Notes: generated by a model not told the origin, from the sequence alone. Shown: positions 16,874-25,490, counted from the first letter of the stretch. The stretch is DNA of 64,000 bases from Bacteroides sp. (GCA_014801955.1 JAAVDE010000012.1:168889-232888); one strand, 5' to 3'. Program-made: numbers and translations.

Positions 16874-18940
16874 TTAGAGCATTCCGTTGTCGCTATCCTG
16901 ATTGTTGATTCGTTTCTCCCGGTGGGAATTTTTATTATTTCGGGAGAAATTCCATGAAACTTGAATCAGAATCATGGGTTTATTGCCGCGCTGATAGAAA
17001 TACTTTGAGCCGGTGGCATAGGCCGAAGCGGTTTTGAGCGTATAGAGATACTCGTTCAGCGGCTGACTCAGATCGATGCCGAATCGCAGGGATTTCACCC
17101 TGTAGGCAACCCCGAACAGGAGTGACTGCTGAGTTTTCCTTTTGCCGAAACCATAAACCAGCGCATCGGCGTTCTTATAATAGTCGAGCGAAAAATTGAA
17201 TTTCTGCAATGAATAGCTGACTCCGCCTTTGAACCACCAGGTGTGGATGCGGTTAACATAGCTGTTGCACTCCCAGTTGCCAAAGCTATAGCCGAGGCGG
17301 GGCGATATATTCAGCTTGCCGTTCAGCAGCCGGATTCTCGAACCATACGACACGTTGACCATGTCGGCCCGGTTGCCATTGACGGTTGTTGTGAAAAACC
17401 GCTCTCCATCTCTGAATATATCCTGCATCAGCGGCGAGTTTTTCCGGCTGTAGGAAACGTCGAAGTCGCCGAAGTAGCTTCCGAAGAATAGAAACGACGA
17501 AAAAGATACGTTATAGGTCTTTTCGGGCTTCAGCTCAGTATTGCCGGCCATGTATTGGAACTTGTTGTTCTGATACACTATTGAACTCGACTGACCGAGA
17601 ACCGAACCCGACATGGTTGAATTGCCGCTGACTGAAAAGCTGAGATTGCGGGTCGCGTTATATGAAAGCTGAATCTGAGGCTGCAGGTTCCACTCCCGAA
17701 CCATCTCCTCGTTCTGGTTATATGCTACATGATGCCCCTGCAGCCCGACCGTATAGTTAAACCGCCGTATGCTGCCCGACCACTCGGCAAAGACGTTGAA
17801 CGCGTGCCTGGTCTGCTTGCTTTCCGAGAACATCGTGCCGCTATATTCATTCCGGCTCTTGTTCCATGTGTGTTTCACTCCGACCGACAATTTTCCCTTG
17901 CGGATCGGCTGGATATATTGAAGCTGGCTTATGGTGGAATATTTTTTGCCGGAGCCGTAGGTCAATATGGAACTGCCCGAAGAATCGCCCGGGGAGTAGA
18001 ACTTCTCGTTGTCGTTATGAACCGTCATGTCATTGAGAACCGCATCAAAAATCAGAAGTCCCTTTGAGGCAAACTCATGCTGATAATACATATTGACTTG
18101 CGGATTCAGATCCTTTGAGCGCAACGTTTGCCGTTCGAGTTCAGTCGTTTCCGAGTCGCCTACTGATTCCTGAATGGTTGAATGCACAGTTGTTTCAGGA
18201 ACCTGCAGCCCGGATAACAGCAGCTTTGCAACAAAAAGATTGCGGTCATCCATATATGAGTAAGCCGCCGATGCCTGAAGATAATCCTCTTTCTGCACAT
18301 AAGGGTCAGACTTGTTTACCCTGCTGAGAACACTACCGTCGGCAAACTGATATGACGACACGTCAGTCAGCCTGCTATCCGAAAATCTGCCATATTCATA
18401 GTGGCCATAAACGGTAAACTCCGATTTCCTGTAGTTCGCTTTCAGCGATGCGCGATAGACTCCCTTTCCCTGATTGAGACCCTGCCGGCCACTGACATTG
18501 CCGCTCAGCCCAACGTCGGGGCGCGCAGTAAACACGTTAAGGACCACGCCTGCGTCGCCGTATCTCAGCCCGGGGGCGGTGATATATTCTATTTTGCGTA
18601 TATTCGCGGGATTAATCGCCCTGAAATCCGCCTCGGTAGCCGGAGCGCCATTAATTCTATAGGCTATCGCGCCCTTTTTCGTAGAACTCAAACTACCGGT
18701 CTTGTTATCGAGAAATACACCCGGAAGATTCATATTTCCGATGAGTTCCACCGCGTCGTTGGACCGCGCCATATCATCCGCTTCCGGAAAAAGAACGAAT
18801 CCGTCATTCTTCCGGATGATATTCGCTGCCTTCACAACGACCTCGCGAAGTTCAACGACACTGCTGCTATCTACCGGCTCCTGCGCCGAAAGCGCGAAGC
18901 CAAACAAAGCCGCTAAAGCAACGACAGGTAAGCGACCCAT
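16874..18940 (-). CDS. Outer membrane beta-barrel protein, TonB-dependent receptor-like
   Basis: 688 residues. The signal peptide is MGRLPVVALAALFGFALSAQ. The N-terminal part is a plug-like domain (ELREVVVKAANIIRKNDGF, AVELIGNMNLPGVFLD, GAIAYRINGAPATEADFRAINPANIRKIEYI) and the rest is a beta-barrel with regularly spaced aromatic strands, as in the OMP_b-brl_3 family. It lacks the N-terminal carboxypeptidase-like domain of SusC proteins. After the last barrel strand (QVSWNFSR) there is a hydrophilic 25-residue tail instead of a terminal aromatic. GC is lower than in neighbours (about 50% by eye). The start codon is immediately preceded by (AATC)4, a possible contingency repeat. It lies 50 bp after tsaB on the same strand; the ligand is unknown. 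Confidence 0.85.
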   Translation of the reverse strand: MGRLPVVALAALFGFALSAQEPVDSSSVVELREVVVKAANIIRKNDGFVLFPEADDMARSNDAVELIGNMNLPGVFLDNKTGSLSSTKKGAIAYRINGAPATEADFRAINPANIRKIEYITAPGLRYGDAGVVLNVFTARPDVGLSGNVSGRQGLNQGKGVYRASLKANYRKSEFTVYGHYEYGRFSDSRLTDVSSYQFADGSVLSRVNKSDPYVQKEDYLQASAAYSYMDDRNLFVAKLLLSGLQVPETTVHSTIQESVGDSETTELERQTLRSKDLNPQVNMYYQHEFASKGLLIFDAVLNDMTVHNDNEKFYSPGDSSGSSILTYGSGKKYSTISQLQYIQPIRKGKLSVGVKHTWNKSRNEYSGTMFSESKQTRHAFNVFAEWSGSIRRFNYTVGLQGHHVAYNQNEEMVREWNLQPQIQLSYNATRNLSFSVSGNSTMSGSVLGQSSSIVYQNNKFQYMAGNTELKPEKTYNVSFSSFLFFGSYFGDFDVSYSRKNSPLMQDIFRDGERFFTTTVNGNRADMVNVSYGSRIRLLNGKLNISPRLGYSFGNWECNSYVNRIHTWWFKGGVSYSLQKFNFSLDYYKNADALVYGFGKRKTQQSLLFGVAYRVKSLRFGIDLSQPLNEYLYTLKTASAYATGSKYFYQRGNKPMILIQVSWNFSRNNKNSHREKRINNQDSDNGML

Positions 18941-18959
18941 TGATTGATTGATTGATTGA
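18938..18959 (-). repeat. Tetranucleotide repeat abutting the start codon of the outer membrane barrel gene
   Basis: The minus strand reads (AATC)x4 running into AATG, so the last unit carries the ATG. A change in copy number would alter the leader immediately before the start without shifting the frame of the gene. Confidence 0.7.
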
Positions 18960-18990
18960 GAAGAGATTGCATATTCTTACTTCTTATGGA

Positions 18991-19716
18991 TTAATGATTG
19001 GAGGCGGGAGCGGAATGGCCGCCGGCGGGGCGAGGGCGGGGGGTGGTGGCCTGGAACTCTTTCAGGTAGAGGGGCACGGAGTAGGCGGGGTCGAGGAAGT
19101 CGCCGGCGCGGAAGGCTTTTTCGCTCAGGGCGAGCATGTCGGCTGCCAGCGGCTGAACGCCTTCGACCCAGCGGGCATTGGGGTGGTCAATCACGGTGCG
19201 TGCCTTTTCAACGGCGTTGCCCATGAAGAGCAGCGGCCCACGGTCGAGCAGCTCGCGATAGCTGTCGGGAGTCAGAATCAGCGGCTGGGTGGGCATCAGT
19301 TCTTTGAGCCACATGTCGAGCACGCAGGTGTAGACTTCCATGCGGCGGGCGTCGATCATCGGCGCGAAGCGGCTGTTGAGGTCAATGCCGTGGTGGTTGA
19401 ACATAACGTTGGTTGCCATGATTTGCAGCGTAGGCACTCCGATGAGAGGGAGCCCCAGGGCGTAGGCGAGGCCTTTGGCTTCGCTCAGGCCGATGCGCAG
19501 GCCGGTGTAGCTGCCCGGGCCGAGGCTAACGGCGATGGCGTCGAGCTTGCGTTCTTGTTTTTTGGCTTCGTCGAGCGCTTGGGCAATGAATCCGCTGAGC
19601 AGCTCGGCGTGGCGGCGGCCGGTTCGGTCTTCGAAGTTGGCGAGCACGGAGCAGTCGCCGGTCAGGGCCACCGAGCAGGCCTCGGTGGAGGTTTCTATGT
19701 TAAGGATGTTAGCCAT
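18991..19716 (-). CDS. tsaB: tRNA threonylcarbamoyladenosine biosynthesis protein TsaB
   Basis: 241 residues from ATG 19716 (MANILNIETSTEACSVAL); the track start at 19797 would read 27 residues through the WYL gene. The ASKHA-type N-terminus, RRHAELLSGFIAQAL and the diagnostic AVSLGPGSYTGLRIGLSEAKGLAYAL are classic TsaB. Known role: partner of TsaD and TsaE in making t6A37 on ANN-decoding tRNAs; tsaE is also in this window (25.1 kb). It overlaps the WYL gene by 8 nt. The C-terminal tail is Pro/Ala rich (TTPRPRPAGGHSAPASNH) and probably disordered. Confidence 0.95.
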   Translation of the reverse strand: MANILNIETSTEACSVALTGDCSVLANFEDRTGRRHAELLSGFIAQALDEAKKQERKLDAIAVSLGPGSYTGLRIGLSEAKGLAYALGLPLIGVPTLQIMATNVMFNHHGIDLNSRFAPMIDARRMEVYTCVLDMWLKELMPTQPLILTPDSYRELLDRGPLLFMGNAVEKARTVIDHPNARWVEGVQPLAADMLALSEKAFRAGDFLDPAYSVPLYLKEFQATTPRPRPAGGHSAPASNH

Positions 19717-20641
19717 TGTTGTTATTATCGTTATCGTAGAGTTTAAGGGTTTCGCGCAGGCGTTCGGCCAGCATGGTCTTGAGCTCCGGGGGCGCAATAA
19801 CCGTAACGTCGGGGCCGAGGCTCATCAGCTCGCGCAGAAAGTCGGGGGTCAGAAGGAGTTCGTAGGTGAAGATAGAGAAGTCGTCGTGGATCATTTCCTG
19901 CTGCGAGGGGTGGAGCGGCAGGGCGCGCAGATATTTTGCCTGGCGGGAGTCGGTTCGCAGGGTGACGCGCCGCGGTTTCTGGCGGTCAACAACGATGCCG
20001 AAGCTATAGCGGAAATACTCCTTGGGGTCAAACGTAGGCGGCATAATGAACGGCGTGCTGGTCAGCGTAGGCTCGGAAATGCGGTCGAGGGCATAGGTTT
20101 TGATGCGACCTTCGGCAACGTTGCGGCCGGCAACGTACCAGCGCTGACGAAACAGTTTCAGCAGATATGGCTCCAGCTCAATGCCGCGGGTTTCCACGGA
20201 GCGACTGAACGGATGGTAGTCGAAGCGCACGACCCGTTCGTTTTTTATCGCCTCGATCATCGGCGCCAGATTCTGGCGCGCGGAGGGAACGTGTTCGAGA
20301 AATATGCGGTCGGAAATCGAGCGCGCATCGGAGAGCATGCCGCTCATGGCGGCGGAGTTGAGCAGCCAGTCGGTAACGGAGTCGCCGCCCCCCGGGGCCG
20401 AGGTGTCGGAGTCGCCGCTGATATAGTATTCGTCGGTCGAGGGGTCAAACAGAATCTCAACGCCGAAGAGGTCGGCAACGGCCTGGCGGTAGTTATAGAA
20501 GGTGCGCCGGCGCAGTTCCGACCCGTTGCCAACGGTTGAGTCCATCCAGCGGCGGTTGATTTCGGCGCGCGTCATGCGGCCGGTGCGACGCAGGGTGTCG
20601 ACCAGCCAGGTGTATTTCGAAAGTAGCGAGCTGCCTCCCAT
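19709..20641 (-). CDS. WYL-domain transcriptional regulator
   Basis: 310 residues. The N-terminus looks like a winged helix of the HTH_11/DeoR type (TLRRTGRMTRAEINRRW, RRRTFYNYRQAVADLFGVEI). The WYL domain runs about residues 125-230, with RVVRFDYHPFS, LEPYLLKLFRQRWYVAGRN (the W-Y-V/L signature) and KTYALDRI. A C-terminal WCX-like part follows (VTLRTDSRQAKYLRALPLHPSQ). WYL proteins sense nucleic acids or nucleotides and often govern DNA damage or phage-defence genes (family knowledge). Here it sits between murA (1-nt overlap, TGATG) and tsaB (8-nt overlap), so its own operon is a housekeeping one and no defence target is evident. Confidence 0.88.
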   Translation of the reverse strand: MGGSSLLSKYTWLVDTLRRTGRMTRAEINRRWMDSTVGNGSELRRRTFYNYRQAVADLFGVEILFDPSTDEYYISGDSDTSAPGGGDSVTDWLLNSAAMSGMLSDARSISDRIFLEHVPSARQNLAPMIEAIKNERVVRFDYHPFSRSVETRGIELEPYLLKLFRQRWYVAGRNVAEGRIKTYALDRISEPTLTSTPFIMPPTFDPKEYFRYSFGIVVDRQKPRRVTLRTDSRQAKYLRALPLHPSQQEMIHDDFSIFTYELLLTPDFLRELMSLGPDVTVIAPPELKTMLAERLRETLKLYDNDNNNNG

Positions 20642-21963
20642 CAGTCCTGGCGCATGATTTTGGCTCCGAGGGCCGTCAGGCGGCCTTCAATGTCTTCATA
20701 GCCGCGGTCGATTTGCTGAATGTTGTCGATAACGCTGGTGCCCTTGGCCGAGAGGGCCGCGATTAGCAGGGCGATGCCGGCGCGGATGTCGGGCGACGAC
20801 ATATCGTTGGCCTTCAGCTCGAACTGGTGATCATGGCCGATAACAACGGCGCGGTGGGGGTCGCAGAGAATAATCTGGGCGCCCATTTCAATCAGATTGT
20901 CAACGAAGAAGAGGCGGCTCTCAAACATTTTCTGATGAATCAGAACCGAGCCCTTGCACTGGGTCGCAACAACGAGCATAACGCTCAGCAAGTCGGGCGT
21001 CAGACCGGGCCACGGGGCATCGGCGATGGTCATGATAGAGCCGTCGAGGGCGGTTTCGATAACGTAGTGTTCCTGGGCGGGAACGAAAATATCGTCGCCC
21101 CGCTGCTCGAGCTTGATGCCGAGGCGGCGGAAGCTCTCGGGAATGATTCCGAGGTCGGGATAGCTGACGTTTTTAATCGTAAGCTCGGAGCGGGTCATGG
21201 CCGCCATGGCAATAAAGCTGCCGACCTCGATCATGTCGGGCAGAACGACGTGGGAGGCCGCAGTGGTGCCAACGGTGCATCCCAGGCCGTGGACCGTCAG
21301 CAAGTTGCTGGAAATGCCGTCGATAGCTATGCCCATCTTGGTCAGCAGGCGGCAGAGCTGCTGAACGTAGGGTTCGCAGGCGGCATTGTAGATTTGCGTA
21401 GTGCCGCAGGCCAGGGCCGCAGCCATGATAATATTTGCCGTGCCGGTAACCGACGCCTCGTCCAGCAGCATGTTGCAGCCGCGCAGCCCGTCGGCAGGTG
21501 CGGTCAGCAAAAACGCTTCGAGCTTGGGGTCATATTCCATCGAGGCGCCGAGGTTGAGCATGCCCTGAATGTGAGTATCGACCTTGCGGCGGCCAATTTT
21601 GTCGCCGCCCGGCTTGGGAAAGTAGGCCCGGCCCAGTCGCGCCAGCAGCGGCCCGACGAGAAGCACCGAGCCGCGCAGTCCGGCGCAGCGGCGAACGTAG
21701 TCGCGGCTCATAACGAACTCCTCGTCGATATCGGCTGCGCAAAACGTATAGCTCCCCGGGCCGCGGCGGGTAACATGAACGCCAATGCGAACCAGCAGGT
21801 CAATCAGGTTATTGACGTCGAGAATCTCGGGAACATTGTCGATTTCCACTTCGGCGCGCGTCAGCAGCGTGGCCGCAATTACTTGGAGCGCCTCATTCTT
21901 GGCGCCCATCGGGGTTATTGAACCGCTGAGGGAGTGGCCGCCCTCGATAATGAATTTACTCAT
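20641..21963 (-). CDS. murA: UDP-N-acetylglucosamine 1-carboxyvinyltransferase with Asp in place of the catalytic-loop Cys
   Basis: 440 residues. MurA marks: N-terminal GAKNEALQVIAATLL (the conserved Lys-Asn pair), LRGSVLLVGPLLARLGRA, the active-site loop PGGDKIGRRKVDTH, LDEASVTGTANIIMAA and DLRAG-type SSPDIRAGIALLIAAL near the C-terminus. In E. coli the loop reads PGGC with Cys115; here the equivalent residue is Asp121. Cys-to-Asp MurA is known to stay active and to resist fosfomycin, as in mycobacteria and chlamydiae. It catalyses the first committed step of peptidoglycan synthesis, directly ahead of MurB, whose gene overlaps it by 4 nt. WYL and tsaB genes follow with overlaps. Confidence 0.97.
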   Translation of the reverse strand: MSKFIIEGGHSLSGSITPMGAKNEALQVIAATLLTRAEVEIDNVPEILDVNNLIDLLVRIGVHVTRRGPGSYTFCAADIDEEFVMSRDYVRRCAGLRGSVLLVGPLLARLGRAYFPKPGGDKIGRRKVDTHIQGMLNLGASMEYDPKLEAFLLTAPADGLRGCNMLLDEASVTGTANIIMAAALACGTTQIYNAACEPYVQQLCRLLTKMGIAIDGISSNLLTVHGLGCTVGTTAASHVVLPDMIEVGSFIAMAAMTRSELTIKNVSYPDLGIIPESFRRLGIKLEQRGDDIFVPAQEHYVIETALDGSIMTIADAPWPGLTPDLLSVMLVVATQCKGSVLIHQKMFESRLFFVDNLIEMGAQIILCDPHRAVVIGHDHQFELKANDMSSPDIRAGIALLIAALSAKGTSVIDNIQQIDRGYEDIEGRLTALGAKIMRQD

Positions 21964-22931
21964 AGGTGTTCGACTTCGGGAATTAAGGTTATTGAAAAAC
22001 GGCGCTCAACGGCGCTGACAATCGTCTGCTCCAGCTCGAGCACGTCGGCAGCCGTGGCCCGGCCGTCGGCATTAACGATTACCAGCGGCTGCAGCGGCCA
22101 GACCGCCGCACCGCCGACCGCAGTGCCTTTCAGGCCGCATTGGTCAATCAGCCAGGCGGCAGGCACTTTATACAGACCGTTGCCCAGGTCATAGCGCGGC
22201 ATTTCCGGGCGCAGCAGCTCGGCGCCGACCTCAGGATTGCGGAAAAACGAGCCGGCGCTGCCAACCGTTGCGGGATCGGGCAGCTTGGAGTCACGGGTGG
22301 CGAGCACCGCGCGGCGAACAGCCTCGGGCGTCGGCTCGGCGTCGCCTAAGGTTGCCCGCAAGTTGCCATAGTCAACGTTGGCCGCAGCCGACGGCGGGAG
22401 CAGCTCCAGGCGCGCGGAAAGAACAACATAGCGCCCGCCCTCGGTCTTCAGCCGCGAAGAGCGGTAGGCAAACTCCATCCACTCGCGGTCAACGGTCAGC
22501 GTTCGACCCGTTTGCAGGTCAAAAAGCGTTGCATCGACCAGCAGCGAGCCGGTTTCGGCGCCATAGGCACCGGCATTCTGCACCAGCGCGCCGCCCAGAG
22601 TTCCCGGAATACCCGACAGGTTCTCGGCGCCGCGGAGACCGGCCTCAGCGACAGCCGCACAAAAATCGTCGAGCGCCATATGGGCGTCAACATCAAACCG
22701 CGTAGCCGAAAGGCGGCGCATTTCCGCCGGCCCCTCGCGCAGCAACAGCGTGCCGCCGAAATCGCCGGTAAAAAGCAGATTACTGCCCCCGCCGACCACC
22801 TTCAGCGGCCTCGGAACCTCATTCAGATTCCGCAAATCGTCGGCCGTCTGCCACCTGACCAGCGCCGCAGCCTTCGCCTCGACGCCAAAAGTAGCCAGCC
22901 CGCCAACTTCAACATTCGTCTCTATTGTCAT
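21960..22931 (-). CDS. murB: UDP-N-acetylenolpyruvoylglucosamine reductase
   Basis: 323 residues, FAD-binding. Type I MurB features: N-terminal NTFG-like LATFGVEAKA, the flavin motif VVGGGSNLLF, AENLSGIPGTLGGALVQNAGAYGAE, YRSSRLK, the catalytic-serine segment GSAGSFFRNPEV, and WLIDQCGLKGTAVGGAAVWPLQPLVIVN near the C-terminus. It reduces the enolpyruvyl product of MurA to UDP-MurNAc with NADPH. First gene of the murB-murA-WYL-tsaB chain. Its promoter box ends only 6 bp before the ATG, so the mRNA is predicted to be leaderless or nearly so. Confidence 0.96.
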   Translation of the reverse strand: MTIETNVEVGGLATFGVEAKAAALVRWQTADDLRNLNEVPRPLKVVGGGSNLLFTGDFGGTLLLREGPAEMRRLSATRFDVDAHMALDDFCAAVAEAGLRGAENLSGIPGTLGGALVQNAGAYGAETGSLLVDATLFDLQTGRTLTVDREWMEFAYRSSRLKTEGGRYVVLSARLELLPPSAAANVDYGNLRATLGDAEPTPEAVRRAVLATRDSKLPDPATVGSAGSFFRNPEVGAELLRPEMPRYDLGNGLYKVPAAWLIDQCGLKGTAVGGAAVWPLQPLVIVNADGRATAADVLELEQTIVSAVERRFSITLIPEVEHL

Positions 22932-22937
22932 ACTCCC

Positions 22938-22970
22938 GCAAAGTTACGCAAAAAACTCATAACCCCCAAA
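22938..22970 (-). promoter_or_regulatory. Complete -33/-7 promoter for murB-murA
   Basis: On the minus strand TTTG (22970-22967), a 20-bp spacer, and TAACTTTGC (22946-22938) match the Bacteroidetes sigma consensus. The box ends 6 bp before the murB ATG, implying a leader of 0-3 nt. Confidence 0.75.
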
Positions 22971-23019
22971 AAAGCCACGCACATCCCCACCAAATTTTAT
23001 ATATACCGATAAATAAGTG

Positions 23020-23050
23020 GCGCCCGCTGACCGGGTGGGGTTGCGGGCGC
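23020..23050 (-). terminator. Hairpin after the DUF3332 gene
   Basis: GCGCCCGC (23020-23027) pairs with GCGGGCGC (23043-23050); on the minus strand it lies 19 bp past the stop and is followed by CACTTATTTATC. Likely terminator of the tsaE operon, with a weak T-run. Confidence 0.5.
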
Positions 23051-23069
23051 GTTGTTGGCCGTTGGAGGG

Positions 23070-23615
23070 TTAGTTCATGGCGAAGGGGGCGGGGGCTGCG
23101 GCGGCGCGGTAGGCCATGAGGCCGGCCTGGTCGAGGCTTACGGTCATGCGGGTGCCGTCGGCAGCGGGGAGCGAAACATGGTCGGCGTCGATGAAGGTCA
23201 TGAGTTCGTAGGTTTCGCCATTGGCGGTGAGGTCCCAGCGCTGAGCTTCGACGTTGAAGTCAAGGCGGATGGTCGGGCCGTTTTCAGCGATGATGTCGTA
23301 GCCTTTGCCGTCGCACTTAACGAGGTAGCGCTGGCCGTCGGTGCCTTCGATACGCTTGGTCGAGCAGGCCATTGGGTTGGAGCCGCTCCAGAACTCTATT
23401 GAGTTGATAACGAGGATGTCGGCCATAGCCGATACTTCATAGACCGGGAGCACCCAAAAGGCTATGAACACGAGCTCGTTAAAGAACTTGTTGCCGATGG
23501 TTTTGTTCCAGTTCATCAGGCGATTGGTCAGGGCGAAGCTGCCGATGCAGGAGCTGAGCCCAAGCGAGGCGGCGATGGTCAGAATCACTGCCACGCGGAT
23601 AGAAGCTTTTCTCAT
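23070..23615 (-). CDS. DUF3332 family lipoprotein
   Basis: 181 residues. The signal MRKASIRVAVILTIAASLGLSSC has a lipobox (LSSC, Cys23). The body matches DUF3332 as I know it: IGSFALTNRLMNWNKTIGNKF, NELVFIAFWVLPVYEVSAMADILVINSIEFWSGSNP. The domain has two hydrophobic stretches after the lipidated Cys. Function is unknown for the family. It is third in a minus-strand chain after tsaE and the MltF-like gene (20 bp gap), which only suggests an envelope location. The C-terminal segment is Ala/Pro rich. Confidence 0.85.
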   Translation of the reverse strand: MRKASIRVAVILTIAASLGLSSCIGSFALTNRLMNWNKTIGNKFFNELVFIAFWVLPVYEVSAMADILVINSIEFWSGSNPMACSTKRIEGTDGQRYLVKCDGKGYDIIAENGPTIRLDFNVEAQRWDLTANGETYELMTFIDADHVSLPAADGTRMTVSLDQAGLMAYRAAAAPAPFAMN

Positions 23616-23635
23616 ATATGCAATTAAATAGTTGA

Positions 23636-25018
23636 TTAGGCGGGTATTGCTGTTTTGCCGAGGTTATAGAGGGTCATTATTCGGTCAACGTAGTCAAACG
23701 TTTCACGACCGCGAAGATAACCATATTTTACGACATTATCATTATAATGGCGCGGATTTGCGAGCATAAGCACGGTTTTTTCAACGTTGTCGTCCCATTT
23801 GGTCGGGTCGAGGCCATATTTTTCGGCCAGGCGCATGGCGTCGAAAATGTGGCCCTGCCCGGCATTATAGCTGGCGAGAATGAACTTTTTGCGCTCCTCG
23901 GGATCGGGAACCTTTGAGGCAAACATGCGGTTGAGGTCGTCGAGATAGCTGACGGCGGCCTTGACCGACTGCTCCGGATTGTTAGCATTTCGCAGGCCAT
24001 AGGAGCGCCCCGTGCGCGGCATTATCTGCATCAGGCCGCGGGCGCCCGCAAATGAGCGTGCGCGCGGGTTGAAGCGGCTTTCCGTATAGGCCTGCGCGGC
24101 CAGCAGCCGCCAGTCCCAGTTAATTGTCTTTGCCCAGCGGCGGAAAATCGGGTCATAGGCCGGGCTCATCGTGCCGTCGGAGAAATCGATTTTGCCATAG
24201 GTCAGCCGCCCGTCGAGCTTGTCGAGCTGATAGTAGCGCTTCAAAAGGTCGGCGCGGGCTTCGGCGGGTTGGGCCTCCGCAGCCCAGGAGTCAACGGCAT
24301 TGGCCAGCACCGTGTTGCCCGGGGCCACCGCCCATGCGAGGCGCTGGTCGAGCGAAAGAGCCACGGAGGTGTTGACATTCGTGTGATACGACCCATGCAG
24401 GCGCGCCAGGTCAGCCGAAAGTGCCGCACGCGAAATGCGACCGTCGGCCACCATATCTATCAAATCTTCCGGAGCTACCGAGTCGGGGTCAAGGCGGCGG
24501 ATTTCAATGCCCCCGCCCAGCTCGGAATCGAGGTTCTGCAGACGGTGGTCATAGCTCGAGCCGGCCAACACATAGACCTCGCGGCCTGGCAGCTGCGCCG
24601 CATCGGTAATTTCCGGTTCGGAACCCATCGGCGTTTGCTGAACGAGCACCTGGCAGTCGGTCGACACGAAGCCGCAGGGCAGAGCCTCGGCGGAATATTC
24701 GGCCGTTATCGGAACCGGATAAGCCACCAGGTTGATAACGCCCGAATCGAGCATGGCCAGCAACTGCGGCAGCGAGCGCGCCACGCGCAGCGTCATCGGC
24801 AGTCGCAGCGAGTCGGCCAGCTGACGCGCCAAGTCATAGTCAATACCCAGCGAATCGCCGCGATAGATAAAAAACGACGTTGGCGAATAGAGGGTGCCGA
24901 CGCGCAGCGTGTCGGGCATCGAATCGGGCGCCGGGTCGGCAGCTGCCGTTGCAACCGGCGCCGGGCGCGTACACGCAAAGAGAACTGCGGCCGCAGCGGC
25001 TAATATCAATTTCTTCAT
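23636..25018 (-). CDS. MltF-like membrane-bound lytic transglycosylase lipoprotein
   Basis: 460 residues from ATG 25018 (MKKLILAAAAAVLFAC, lipobox Cys16); the track start at 25027 is a GTG three codons earlier. Two modules: a periplasmic solute-binding fold of the SBP_bac_3 type (about residues 35-260, DTLRVGTLYSPTSFFIYRGDSLGIDYDLARQLADSL) and an SLT domain (about 285-440) with the catalytic Glu in AQAYTESRFNPRARSFAGARGLMQIMP and ASYNAGQGHIFDAM. It cleaves the MurNAc-GlcNAc bond in peptidoglycan to 1,6-anhydro products; the binding module is a regulatory domain in MltF of other bacteria. It sits between tsaE (42 bp gap) and DUF3332. Confidence 0.93.
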   Translation of the reverse strand: MKKLILAAAAAVLFACTRPAPVATAAADPAPDSMPDTLRVGTLYSPTSFFIYRGDSLGIDYDLARQLADSLRLPMTLRVARSLPQLLAMLDSGVINLVAYPVPITAEYSAEALPCGFVSTDCQVLVQQTPMGSEPEITDAAQLPGREVYVLAGSSYDHRLQNLDSELGGGIEIRRLDPDSVAPEDLIDMVADGRISRAALSADLARLHGSYHTNVNTSVALSLDQRLAWAVAPGNTVLANAVDSWAAEAQPAEARADLLKRYYQLDKLDGRLTYGKIDFSDGTMSPAYDPIFRRWAKTINWDWRLLAAQAYTESRFNPRARSFAGARGLMQIMPRTGRSYGLRNANNPEQSVKAAVSYLDDLNRMFASKVPDPEERKKFILASYNAGQGHIFDAMRLAEKYGLDPTKWDDNVEKTVLMLANPRHYNDNVVKYGYLRGRETFDYVDRIMTLYNLGKTAIPA

Positions 25019-25060
25019 ATTAACCACAACCGCCGCGCGGCGAAAAAAGTTCGGCGCGAA

Positions 25061-25483
25061 TCAGTTCCAGGCCAGCGTGCGCGACCCGTCGGGGTTAACG
25101 GTCAGGCTAACGTCGATGGTGTCGTCGGGGAGCATCGGATCAACAACGTCGGGCCACTCGATCAAACAGAGGGCGCCGCAGTCGAGATAGTCCTCAATGC
25201 CCATGTCAATGGCTTCGTCGAGACTTTCGAGGCGATAGAGGTCGAAGTGATAGATGAGCTCGGCGGTCGAATCGGAGCGATATTCATTGACCAGCGCAAA
25301 GGTCGGCGAAGCCGTGGCGTCGGTTTCAACGCCCAGCTCCCGGCAGAGCGCATTGATGAAAGTTGTTTTTCCGGCGCCCATGTCGCCATGGAAAGCAACA
25401 ACGGTTCGGTCGCCCATATCGGCGATAAATTCGCGCGCCGCAACGGGGAGCGCTTCGAGGTTTTCAATTGTCAATGTTTTCAT
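25061..25483 (-). CDS. tsaE: tRNA threonylcarbamoyladenosine biosynthesis ATPase TsaE
   Basis: 140 residues from ATG 25483 (MKTLTIENLEALP); the track start at 25546 lies upstream of the -7 box and is rejected. Walker A is AFHGDMGAGKTTFINALC, followed by TASPTFALVNEY and the Walker B-like YHFDLYRLESLDEAIDMG and LIEWPDVV, all standard TsaE. Its ATPase activity resets the TsaB-TsaD complex during t6A synthesis. First gene of a three-gene minus-strand operon with two envelope lipoproteins; divergent from the acyltransferase gene at 25548 across 64 bp. Confidence 0.95.
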   Translation of the reverse strand: MKTLTIENLEALPVAAREFIADMGDRTVVAFHGDMGAGKTTFINALCRELGVETDATASPTFALVNEYRSDSTAELIYHFDLYRLESLDEAIDMGIEDYLDCGALCLIEWPDVVDPMLPDDTIDVSLTVNPDGSRTLAWN

Positions 25484-25490
25484 TTCGGCG

